Assembly: GCA_964023205.1 (NCBI GenBank)
Contig: OZ026838.1
Location: forward strand, 27,989,843-28,053,842
Direction: 5' to 3'
DNA from: Lutraria lutraria
Taxonomy: Eukaryota; Mollusca; Bivalvia; Venerida; Mactridae
DNA length: 64,000 nt
Part shown: positions 26,601 to 39,456 of the stretch, piece by piece
Numbering within the stretch: the stretch's first letter is position 1
Layout: the number at the start of each line of letters is the position of its first letter
Translations under genes and position numbers: made by a program
The notes under the pieces: generated by a model
Told to the model about the DNA's origin: nothing
The model's database searches: none
Seen by the model: only the letters and a program-made list of their open reading frames with translations

Positions 26601-26871
26601 ACGAGTTAATTACTAAATTAATAAGTTTTTTGTATAGAAACCTAGTACCTTATTCTCAAAGTCTTAAGATGACTGACAGGCTTGGCAAATTCATATAATT
26701 GCTTTGTTACAACTACATGTAATAACATTTATTCGCATTAAAATTATGACTAGCCTTAGAATAACGAGTTGTCAATTTGTTTCATTGTTTTGAAGCAATT
26801 TGTCATCTTTATTTCATCGATTGTACAAAGAGTACTCTTGGATCACGACCCATACCTATGTCTCAGAAGGA
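23650..26871. other. Non-coding stretch upstream of the RIM exons
   Basis: No firm exon. One weak candidate lies at 25366-25421: a 56-bp open piece preceded by a TATTTTAG acceptor-like site and followed by GTAAATAC. Its phase (ending after one base of a codon) does not join directly to the first firm RIM exon, so it is not called. The 5' exon of the RIM gene could lie here or left of the window. Confidence 0.4.
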
Positions 26872-26909
26872 AGCTCTCTCTATCCCTCTCTCCCTCCCTC
26901 TCTCTCTGA
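26872..26909. repeat. CT-rich microsatellite
   Basis: Imperfect (CTCT)n/(CCCT)n tract about 62 bp upstream of the acceptor of the first RIM exon found. On the transcript it would be a CU-rich tract of the kind bound by PTB-type splicing factors; that role is inference. Confidence 0.7.
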
Positions 26910-26971
26910 AGTTATTAAAAAATTGGCAGACTTAACGACTTAAATAATGGCGATGTTATTTGTCTTCAAAG

Positions 26972-27150
26972 GTGTTTAGATCATCTGGAAAAAGAAAGCA
27001 ATATCCTTTAAATTTAGAACCTCAACATTTTACGCCACTAGAGCCCCCGTCACCTGACCTATCTGGACTGAATCAAAAGGAGGTAGCAATACTCAGAGAT
27101 GTTTTAAAGCGGCAAGAGGAATTCGAATCAGAAGAGACGGGTAGACGTCA
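26972..27150 (+). CDS. RIMS: RIM exon A: N-terminal Rab3-binding helix, first part
   Basis: Acceptor TTTGTCTTCAAAG, donor GTAAGT. Frame starts GTG TTT AGA; the upstream exon must end at a codon boundary, because one of the other two frames hits a stop at once. Residues 24-59 (GLNQKEVAILRDVLKRQEEF, then ESEETGRR) match the start of the RIM alpha-helix that precedes the zinc finger. No ATG fits in frame, so translation starts in an earlier exon. Ends with two bases of a codon. Confidence 0.85.
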
Positions 27151-30100
27151 GTAAGTGTTATGTATTTAGCATATCTAGACTTGAAGCAATGAGCTAAGTT
27201 TTATTAATTTAATTTAAACTTATTTATTTTACATCGATTGTAAAGCAAGTTTTTACAACTTATATTAACTACTCTCGATGTCTGCTTCCTGGATTTTGAC
27301 CAGTACTCGCGCCGAAAGAAGGGATCTAAAACTAAAACTTAATTTTATTCAACCTTATAAAACACGTTTGATGTCATGTTTAACCATATCAAACAGAGGA
27401 AACGTGTTAGAATACTACTGCCCAACGGCTTTTTGTAATTAACACATGTTTTTAATATTAATGTGTATACGCGGACTTCCATTTTCTGGTCTTTTCGCCG
27501 CTCATAGAAGTTCATTATCTCCACATCTACGGGTTCGGTGGCAATTTAAAACTTGTATTAACATCATTGTCCTCATCAGTTTTATCCTATGATTTAACCT
27601 ATCAATGAGGGAGTAACGTAAGATAAAACAATGTCCGTTTGTATCTCTTCCTCTTTGATACCGGCTGGTGTTTGTAAATTAGCAGACAGCATGGTATACC
27701 TCAGACACGAGGCATGTATCATTTCACTGACGCGTGTTGATAATAATAGTTGTACCTTTACCTTGGTGTTATATGCATCTCGCATTTCTCCTTAATAACT
27801 TTTTACTTGGGAAATGCAGATGTGGCATTATTCTTTATTAATGTAAAAACACTTCTCATAATCCAACAATATCTTCCACTTTCAGACGTTTACATGATTC
27901 ACTGGAAACATACGAAGACGAGGTTAAGAAACATGCCAATCAGAAGAGCAAGTTACGAACTGTGGATCTACGCGTCTGTAAACTCTGTTTTAAAACCAAG
28001 TTTGCGGATGGTGTCGGGAAAGTATGCTACGATTGTCACAAACGGGTTTGCAATGCCTGTGGGTCTTTTTCAAAGCCTTCTTGGAATGCTAAAAAGCATA
28101 AGGTAATCCAATGGTGCACATCAAAACATACGATCCTCTTATTAAATTTAAAAAAAATTCGTCCTATAGCACAGAAATATACGATGGTGTCTATACATAC
28201 GTGTTGACTTTAACCTAGGTACTTTTCTAGATGAGAAATAAAATGAGTGAATTCTGAACTGGGCTGATTTTGATAAAATATTTTCAATGTGAAGTTCGTG
28301 CAGAACCTATTTTATTTGACCTATTTTACTGAATGTTCTAGATATACAATTTTAATGTGTTTTAAAGTGTCGACATCAGTCTGTATTTTCTTCTCACTTT
28401 AGTTCAGCAATTTATTATACAGTTTTAAAATGATAAATACATTGTTGATATGTAGTGTTGTTATTTTTGTCATTTCTTCTAGAACGTAAAGGGTAAATGG
28501 CGGTGTATTATTTGCGACATGAAGAGAGATGTAGCTGCAATGACAGGTGAATGGTATCATGGTAACAAAATACCTGGGCAATCTACTTCTAAATTCAAAA
28601 CCAAACTAAGTACTTCGGAGATCGATTCCTCGGAAAATGACGTAAGCGATTATCACATTCTACACTTACACTGATATTCCACAAAACTTACAAATTCATT
28701 TTATTATTTTTCATTTATAAACAGCCTTTCAGTTGTACTTCATGGAAACTACTTTTTTCATTTTCATAGTTCAAGAAGAGTTTATCGAGGAGTTATAAAC
28801 TTTCTGTTCAATGTCCAAAAACATGTTATTCTTCCATCGGGTTTAAACAAACAAACAAAACTTATGTCCTTTTGAGGAGTTAAGTTTATTTTGAGTAGCT
28901 TAGTACCTTGATACATGTAAATCTACAGCGAGTGATAAAAGTCCAAAGAAAGGCATTTTATCATTGACTACTGAATAGTGAAGTTTGTTTTTCTTGAAGT
29001 CTCAAAGAACATTTTACATGATAATGCCAAATTAACAAAAATGAATTTGTTCTTCTTATCGGTTCATAAATACACACATACTGTTCGGTTATTGACCATT
29101 CCATCTGTATTTAGTCTACAAATTCATGTCTAAGTTTGGCTTTGGTAAGAGTTACATGATTGTAAAAACTGCAAGCAGGGAAAATAGTGAGAAAACATAT
29201 ATGGTCAAATGATTTCAATAATTCATACATGTGATGTACCAAGTACTTCCAGGTTCATGTATTCATTATTTCAATGGATCACTATAAGGGCTGTATTGTA
29301 TGCTGCATACACAAGTATTGTGATGTGAAAGTTACACCTGATACGGATGTATCGTCAGCCTAGGCTGTAAAGACCGAATTTCATCAGCATAAATGTCGAC
29401 TTCGTCGTTTCAAACAATCCATATAACTAAAGCATTTCGTGTTGCATTTCTTTTTTCTAGACGAATTATACCTACGAGTATTTGTTTATTATAGCTGTTT
29501 GCGAGTAGTTACTGTATTGTCTATTACTAGTTTGGCTAATCCTGGCCATTTGATTGGCTAATGGTGATTTCGACCGGCTATTCGTCGCGTTACCTGTCCT
29601 GTTTGACCTGCTCTGTTGTTGAAACGCAAATAAGTAATGTAGGCATCGTTCTATGATGTTAACGTGGCATAATATCGGGAACATCATTAGATGTAAGTTT
29701 AATGTGATTTTATCATATCAGACTATGGTGGATTTGGTAGTATTTAGGGTGTACTTTATTCCATTGATGTATGGTATGGTTATACCATGTACATATGAAC
29801 TATACATGAATGTATTCATTTGTCAAATACTCATGATTGTCAAAATATGTGTATTATCTATAACTTGTAAATATGATATACTCTCCATACTGGAGGAATG
29901 AATAAAAGCAACTTCATACAAAAAACTTAAACCAATGCTTCTTGTAATTCGTCTAACTACAAATGTATAACGTTTTGTTATAGTTGTTCTTGTTATTCAT
30001 TTATTGTCATTCGTATTATATTCTGCACACCAGCATGTTATCTACTTCTAAAAGGCGTTTGAAGCACGATGTACTCACGTAAAGGCGTTTATTTCTCTTT

Positions 30101-33100
30101 GTCACTACGTATAGTTACAGCACTTTCTGAAATAGACAGCAATTTAACTCAACAATTCCAATCCCTATCCAAGACGTCTGGTAATCATTCGTTTGCGCTT
30201 ACTTCGAATAGCTGTGGATAACGGCATTTGTTATGTAATTACGCTCGATTTCCCACGTGACTTTCAGTAAATTATTGCAATTACCTGCTGTTCTCGATAT
30301 TCGTTGAAGGCATGCGCCTGGTCACGATAAAATGTGTCACAAATAAAGCGAAATATCGTGTTACTATGTGACGTCATCAAGTGCTAGATTTTTATATCCA
30401 AGTCACGCGTAAGAATCACATGATTATGCGGATAATCAAAACAAAGCCTATGGTATGAATATAGCACAATTTGATTCTCTGGCAAGTGTTTTTGTAGTAA
30501 GTGCATTGAAAGTAGAAAACATTGATTTTGAAATGAAGTGCAACATCTTTTGTTCAATTTGCCGTGAAAAACTTCTATAACCATATTCTAAGTCTGGGTT
30601 TGGGATTTTGTGAGTATAATAATTAAGGACATGACGGTGGAATGACTGTGAGAAACATGATCTGACAAGTTATACAACATGTGTACATGACCTTACAAAT
30701 GAGGATATCGTTCGGAGACACTTTCTAAGCAATTAAATCAATGAAATGCGAAGTGCGTACCCTACTACCCAACCCAAATTTACTCCAATGGGTTTAAATA
30801 CGGATTTTTTTTGTTACATCAGAACGACTTTTTTTTATAAGAACAATATCAACACAATGTCTACTTTGCATGTACATTTGTATTTACCTACAAATTATTT
30901 TACATTCGTAAATCTGTTCGTACTTTCACGATAATGCACGAGACTAATCAATGTTCCACTATCACAACCACTCTTGTAGGCGCGAAGTTAGCTGCGAAAT
31001 GTGGCTTCGCATAGGTGTTGTATGAATAAAGATTAAATTTATCCATAGTCTTTAAATTATTTTGATAGTAAATAAGAACATTTATATACCAAATTAAGGA
31101 ATACATCTTATTGATTGATTTAACAGAAACAGGCCTGAATAAATATTAGCTTTAATAATCTCACCACTGTTTATCTCCCTGATTTAAGTGTCTGACAAAT
31201 CAATTACTGCGTACAAATATTATCTTACACGACAATCCAGTACAACCATACACATGGGACATGTCATGTTATTGACAAATTATCTAAAAGAGCCATGTGG
31301 CGTTTGGAGATTTTTAATACGTGACAATATATTTTTCACGTCAAGTTTCTCTTAATCACCCTGTAATCAGCAAATCCTGAGTTAACTCAAGACGCAAGTA
31401 ATGGACTTATACTTGTTTATTTGCAGGAATGTGCACGTAAGCAGACAAACAGCTCTCCAGAAAAAGAAGTCAAAGAAAGTCTTGAATCTGACGTTTTCTC
31501 AGAAGTTGACATTGATTCCGCGTTTTCCAAATTAGGGAGACGATCTCAGAGATCTTTGTAAGAGTATACGTAGTCCCGGAATTGTATTTTGTGATTTTTT
31601 GTAAACATTTCCTTTTCAGAACACATATTTTAATTAGTTCGTGAACAATGGTCCATTTTGTTTGTGCAAAAACCATCCACAACTTAAATATTCTCAATTT
31701 CTATAATGTTGTCATTTAATATTTTGCGAAAGTGAATAAATTACATTATGTAAGCGACACGTTTGGTGGAAATTAGAATAAGTCACTTGACTTGGTACCA
31801 AAGAGATTGTTAATATCTAAATTTTATCATAACACGGGATTAAATAATTGAGGAAGTTATAACATAAATGTCTAATTTTAGGACAAACAAGTAATAAGTG
31901 ATATTGATCTTCTACCATTCCTATATTACACAGTACACAAATTCTATCTTTTTTCTTACTAATTATACCTGCCAGATGCTATATTAAGATTATTTTGGAT
32001 AAAGGCGAAATTTTGAAAGCATTAACTGACATATTTTATCAATGCTACGTATATGGGAGATATGTTTCAAAACAAAAGTTGCGTTTGATACACGGAACAA
32101 ATAGCAACATGTCTACTTATGAAGAATATGAAATTGTTTCTTCATGTTTGGTTTAATTTTAAACGTGTTATACGATTCTAATCCTACACAATGTATGTCG
32201 GTTTGGGTTTGGTACAAAAAAACAGTACAAATACAAATGTATCAGAATATTTTCGGCATTTGCGCTAACTAAGAAAGTACTATAGAGAAAAAACATTGAT
32301 TCGTAAAGAGTTGAGTCGGCATGTTAAGGAATGGTTCTAAATTGAATGTTCCTGAATGACGTACATACATATTGTACTGATAAATGCAGTTCTCATTTTG
32401 CTTGATTCTTTTTTTATTATACATACGCATTAAATTATCTAAACAAAGGTCACCAATGAGACATTTACCTTGAAGTTTTGGTTCATTGTACCAATAAATG
32501 CGTCATAAAAAGAAGCCTTTGCACGAATGTCTTTATTAGAATTGACTGTTGATGTATGTTGGTACTTCCGTGAATAGCTATTTATATTTTTGGTGACCTT
32601 TTTGTCCTTAATACTTTTTGTACACCATGAATTGAACTAATGTTCCATATCCGTTACAGGATTCGTAGGCGGAGCTCAGCACCGTTGGAAGTGGAATGTG
32701 ATCTCGAGGAGGAAATTGATGTTGAAGAATTTCACAGAGAACGACAAATGTGCCGTATCCGGAGACAGAGCAAACGTTGTAGAAGAAGGTAAGTGAGTTG
32801 AAATACAGTCAAATCTGTGTTAGCGGGCACCCCCGAATAAAGACCACCCCTAGAATAAGGCCATTATATAATAAAAACAGTCATAGAACAAAATGACCTA
32901 CGAATAAGGGCCAACTGTCAATAAAGGCTACATTTTGTATTTCCCAAGGGTGGCCTTTGTTCACTGTATATGGTTGATGTAATGTTATTAAATGGGATGA
33001 AACAAGTCCGGGGAATGGTTACAATGAATACATTTATTCTGACAATTATAGAAGAAGAATTGTACTTGATCCCGGTATCATTTTAGAAAGAAAAGATAAT

Positions 33101-36100
33101 AATTTTCAGAAAGATATTGTTTGAAACTAACCGGTGTTCGAATAAATGTTATTTATTTGTAAATATTATTATACATATAATCTAACATATTTTCACATAA
33201 ATCATTTTTTGTGCAAATGGCCACATTTATTAATATAAGTTATTTGAAATAGCAATTTGTGTTTTATGTTTAAATGAGAATCTGTTTAATATAATGTTAT
33301 CATTGATATGACACGTGTCATAATTTGTATCGTTATTTTTTCTTACACGTTGGCTTAGATAATAGCCTGCAGTTAGACCAATATCACCCTCTGACTGAAT
33401 GTTTCATTTATAATCTTCAATTAATTATTAATATTGCACTTTCAAACATTCTGTTTTGATTGCATGTTGTACTTACAATAGATGTTGACAGGAATTTGTT
33501 TGAATGGCGTATAGAGTATTAAAACTAATATTTGGCTCTAACTTTAGATTACTAAGTGGTAGTTCAGTGACTAACAGCGCTACGGAAAGTGTGGAAAACG
33601 AACCTCTTGTGGAAATATCAGGAAGTGAAAACAGTCCGTTAGAATACCATCAGGATAGACACAAGACACTCAAAACAGCGTCAATAGACACGGTGGAAGG
33701 AAACATTAAGAGAGATGAGTTTCATTCAAGCAAACGTGTTCAGTCGATGTTAAGTCTGCAAGAACTTGGTTATTATGAAGAAGTTCCGGGACGAAGGTTA
33801 CAGCATAGGAATTCGTTAACTGATAAGCCAAGAAAGAAACAATCTTCGCCAAGCGACCAAAATGAGAGGAGATACCAGTCATTTAAAAGAACACCTAGAT
33901 ATCAAGACAGTCATCATACATCGCGTTCTTTGAGCCTAAAAACTAATATGCCGGCAATAAGAATATCCAAAAATGCACGTGACGATAAAAGAATATTTCA
34001 GAAACAAACAAAACTTCGTAACGAGCCGGATTTGTCTTCGACAAGTGATTACTACGCTAGGACGAGTGATAATCAATACAGTCAAAGTGATTCAAGCCCA
34101 TTATTCGAATCGAAGTCAGTTCGGGAGTCATTCAGACAAAAAGGGCGGACTAGTTTAGATATCGGTGAACGTCACGCTGTATGTGGACGTTCACGTGACT
34201 CATATACGTCGTGTGATTCACTAGACACATCACCTCCAACTCCACAGTTGTCCGAATTTCACCCAGCTATCGGTCGTCAGAGTGACTGGTATCACAGTAG
34301 TTCGTCTAGTGTTTTTTCGGATAACAAACAGGTCTGGTCAGAGGATAACTCAAGATATGGACGTTCCGACATTTCACCCCAACCAAAACCCGATACTGTG
34401 CAAAATGATTTGGAAAAGAAGTTTGCATCTCGACGTAGTTTGACTAAAGGACTCACAGCGAATAGATTATCCTCAAACAGTTTGTCTCCAGATATGGCTT
34501 TACTCAGATCCCAGAAAAGAGACGATAAAAGAAGCAGGTAATTATTTGTTCAAAATATTAACAAGGAAACCACGTGGTCCAGGAGTATGTCCGAGCCTGT
34601 ATCTAAGTATTGGTTATTGTGCATATTTGAGTGTTTTTTGCAGATAACTAAGAAAGCTAAATTGAGTGATAGCGACTGTAGCTTACCACCTAAATATACA
34701 TTATAACCGCCTTAGTGCATCGCCTCTGAGCATGCGCAGTGTGTGCAATGTCGTTCTTCGAAACTCAGAAGTTAGAATGTCAGTTTTATATCCTGTTAAG
34801 ATAAGAAAGCCAACACTTTTTTTAAAATAAATAGATATCACTGATTAGATAAGAAAGTGGGCGAACACTACTAGTAATATAGCCATGGAACATATTAGTA
34901 TAAAATGTATCGGAAATGTCAGTTATTATAAACAGTATATGGTGTGTGCGAGTGTCCACTTATTAAAACAATCATTAGCATCTGATAGGAATAATGTCTG
35001 ATTCACTGATAATTATGCTCCATATACAACTAAATAGTCACGATCTGTTATGAAACATTTGGACATGAATATTGCATTGATTACCTAACTTAATCATTGG
35101 CTATGTTAAAAAGGCGTCACTTCTACAGGAAAGCCAATAATTTCAAGTACGATTTTACGGAATACAAATACAACATTTTCTCATGTGGAACGTTTATAAT
35201 ATAATCTAAAACTGCTGTGTCCATCTAAATTTAATCAGTCAGGCGTCATACGTACTTGATTCTTTATTGTTTGTTTTTCAATGGTGTTTTATGGCGCACT
35301 AATATTGTGGGTCATTTGGAGACTCTCAGCTTTAAAATCGGTGAAAAGGCAAAATCAGGCATACACCTGGGTAGAATCTCTGACCTGCCGTGAGTCAGAC
35401 GGATAATTATCTTCCATACATAAGGAATTTGTACTTACAGCAGTTAGGAGATGAATAGTATTAGCCAGACACCATAACTACCCCGCGACATATTCCCCCC
35501 GATTCTTTGTCCTGTCGTGTGATATAAATATAGAACAACCTCTCCAGCAGAGCGGCTGTCTCTTGAGCAATAACTTGCCTTCAACAAACAGCACGATTTA
35601 TTCCCATTGCAAGATTTAACTATTACTTTAACCTCTAAAGCAACAACCTCTTAACAACAATGTATTTTTCCTATTCTCAAAGGGTGTTGCTTTGGAGATA
35701 TTGCACTTTATGTTCAAATGATATATTGTATGAATATCTTTAAATGATAACATTGTGTTCTACGTTATTAGGTTCGTTTATCAAGCACGCTCAGGGTCTG
35801 TGTCCCCGAAGACGGCTTCAGGGGTTGAAGGTCGGTATCAGAATGGACAGAAAATCAGAGACAGCCATAACCGACGTATGACATTACCCATTGAAATGGA
35901 CGTTGATTATAAGAACAGAAAGAAAGATGAATCCAGCAGGAGACAGTTGTCACAGACGGGTAATTGCCTTTACAATCAAAGTACTGAAAGTACTCATGGA
36001 AACTGAACTTACATAGACTTGGCCAGCTACATGGAAAGGAGCTAGTTTAACAATTACTATTACATGGCGGATGTAGAAAAAACGTAGTTGTACGTTGGTC

Positions 36101-39100
36101 CGCATGAAAATCCATGCGCTCACCGAGAGACGGCATGAAAAGCTTAACTTATGTTCAGTTTCCAATAAATATACATCCCAAGTCAACCGGCAAGAGATGA
36201 ATGAATGATTAAGTGAGAGATCTTTTATATTTTGATAAATATGTTTGTTCAATTTGATTAGTCCAGATTTAAAATATTTATGTAGTTCTTTAACCAAACG
36301 TGTATGGGCTATTATTTATGATACCCATTTAATATTGACGCATATAGGGTTGCATTCTGCTTTCGCTGTCTAAACATCGATTAAATCACTAATACCAGAA
36401 CTACGCGCGTATTTTGAATTACACAGATATTGAAATACAAAAGCGAACCATTCCCTACTTGATGCCATCTACAATTATAGGAACGTGCTGATAGAAATTT
36501 GTTCATGAATTTCTTTCATAATATCATCGAATCAGACATCGTACAGTATTAAACTAGGAGAATATTCTCATTCTATTCGTTTTAGACGGCTTCATTTTGC
36601 ACTTCAACATCAAGGTTTTATTAACGTAGAAATAATTACTGACGAAGTGAGAGTATTTTCCAAACTTTCCCTCCGCCGGATCAGGTTACTCAATTCCTAA
36701 GACTTATCACTAACCGACTTTGTGTCGGCCCGGCCACCACTTTTTGATACGTCAAGCACGTTGTACAATCTGAAAGAAAATTATCCATGACTAAGTTACC
36801 CTTGTCGTGGATCTTCGTGGCTTAGAAGCGAGAAAATTTGATAATTGGAGCCTTCTGATTGGTTTAAAATGTGTTTGGATCCACTATACAGTCTGTACAT
36901 ATAGGAAAAAAACGCCAGGTGTTGTTTCGTTGGAAAGTTTGGTTACTGCCGGAGAATGACGTAATTCATCCACAAATATGATGATAGTGTTTGCTCTTGA
37001 AATTAGTCGTTACCTATTATTCATGGAAGTAGGCATTTATATGTATTACGTCTGTCAACGGACGTAACTAAATTCTAGATGATGACAGTGACAGAGATAA
37101 TTACTGGGATAATTTCTCCTAATTCTCAATTTTTGCGAGTTAATGACAATGAAAAGCACAGAAAAATGCAATTATTTGCTAATTCGTGTGCCTTTAATAT
37201 GTGGGAAGTAATAAAGAACTAAGTACGTACATGCTTTGAACAAAGTATATTATCGCTCTCTCCCTTATGTATACATGTAGAAAAGCCTCCGTGGTCGGGT
37301 GAACATGTTCTCTGTCTAGCTCTTGCTAGTCCTTTATTCCTGTATCAGTCAACATGGTGTATAGTCTTGTGCCGAAAACGTATAAATAAAGAACGAAAAA
37401 AACGAGTATGACAAAATATCTTGAAATATTTTTAGTTTGGGATTTTTACAAGAGGCTGTCGTGCAATTTCAAAGAAACATTTTAAGTTTGATACAGGTTG
37501 ATGAGTTATTTTAGATAAGCTTGTATTGCCTTCATACTGAAAAAAAAACTTATATATGTGTAACTGTAATTACAGTGTAACCTCTCAACCTCTTGCAATC
37601 TTTTGGAAGTAGCAAAATTATGTTGTAGTTGAGAGGTTCTTGCTCTAGAAAGAGTGGATAAATGAATAGTTGAATCGTGCGGTAGAAAAAAATCATGCTA
37701 TTGTTGAAGGGAGGTTGTTGCTCAAGGAGCTCTGGAGAGGTTGCACAGTATTTTGAAGCATGTTTTATGTATGTCGAATCTGACAATTACCATATTACCG
37801 TGAACTCATTTTATTGACGGTACATAACAAACAAACATATTGTACCTAATGGGCTTCCTAGAATAGAATTCATTTAAGCTGATGTATCAAGATGTTTTAT
37901 TACACACGTGAGTGTAGAATATCGTGTAACATCCCATTGGTGCAAAAGGTCGTTCTTTATTTGTCTAGTAGTATTAATTCACAAACAACAGTAAGCAAAT
38001 AATTACGTGGTGGGGACATAATGTAAATTGATATAATTTTATTGATTTTTCTTTTTCAGGTAAAAACAGTGTCTGTCATACTAGGCAAGTTATTCTTCAC
38101 AGAAATAAACTTGATGATTCAATTAGAAGTAAGTTTTTTTCTAATTTGGTAAATCTCCAATTTTCGATCAGACTTAACAATGATATACGCACAATCACCT
38201 CTGAAAATTGTGATATTCTCGATTCATTTGTTAGTTTATGATTTAAGATTTTAGCCGTTATTTTCGAACTTTCATACAACGGGGAGACGAACTAGCCCAG
38301 TGTGTTCAGCTTTCCATACTTACTCGTCATTCGTTAGGGCCGCATGCATTTTTATGAGTACCGAAGTGCTACGTTTTTTCCACATCCGCAATGTATTTGT
38401 TAAACTAGTTCCCATTCCATGTTGCAGTGCAAGTCTATGTAAGCTCAGATTCCATGAGTATTTTCATTTTTTAGTACTTTGATTCAATATTTGACTTATT
38501 TTATACAGTGCGTGGTTTGGGGATGCGGGTGGTCGGCGGTAAACGTCGCCCTGACGGAAATCTTGGTTCTTACGTTACCTTAGTGATGAAGGGAAGTCCA
38601 GCTGACCAGCAAGGCATTTCTGAAGGTGACAATTTCACTGATTATCAAATGAAATGTACAGATTACTTACAAAATTTAATTCAGGTCTTGCTTACCGCAG
38701 GTTTGGTTTCTGATTTAAAACATTATATCTTAAATAAACAGTTTGATCTACATATTATTTCCATTGGGTTTATCGCCGTTATTCAACAACTGTTCAGTTA
38801 CAATGTATATACGGCGACCGGTTCACCTAACCAGTGTTCCTGGACTGTATTCTAACCAGTGTTCCTGGACTGTATTCTAACCAGTGTTCATGGACTGTAT
38901 TCTAACCAGTGTTCATGGACTGTATTCTAACCAGTGTTCCTGGACTGTATTCTAACCAGTGTTCATGGACTGTATTCTAACCAGTGTTCCTGGACTGTAT
39001 TCTAACCAGTGTTCCTGGACTGTATTCTAACCAGTGTTCCTGGACTGTATTCTAACCAGTGTTCATGGACTGTATTCTAACCAGTGTTCCTGGACTGTAT

Positions 39101-39425
39101 TCTAACCAGTGTTCCTGGACTGTATTCTAACCAGTACTTACTTACCGTTCTGCATGGATTCGGACATAATTCAGCGAATGACACTTTAAAATGAGGAGCT
39201 GTTTACAAAAAGAAACCATGTACAAAGTCGAATACAACTCACATACACTTTGATTAAATCGATGATATAAAGGGTGCCAACGAAAACCAGTTACTTGGCT
39301 GAGAGTCATTTTGCCAAATTGGTTAAGCAGGTGTTACCTATTCGTGTAGGCCGGTTCGCAGTATGTATACTGCAACTGTCTGAAGACAATGTCTGGACGG
39401 ACAACATACAAACAGACACACAACA

Positions 39426-39456
<31 letters not shown>

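Noticed and set aside
27750..28106. 118-codon frame over RIM exon B
   Set aside because: A different frame from the zinc-finger reading; it is a shadow frame without Cys pairs in register.
29472..29687. 71-codon minus-strand frame
   Set aside because: Lies wholly inside a dispersed repeat that also occurs at 62569 without keeping the frame.
33973..34158. 61-codon frame inside the large RIM exon
   Set aside because: Shadow frame of exon F.
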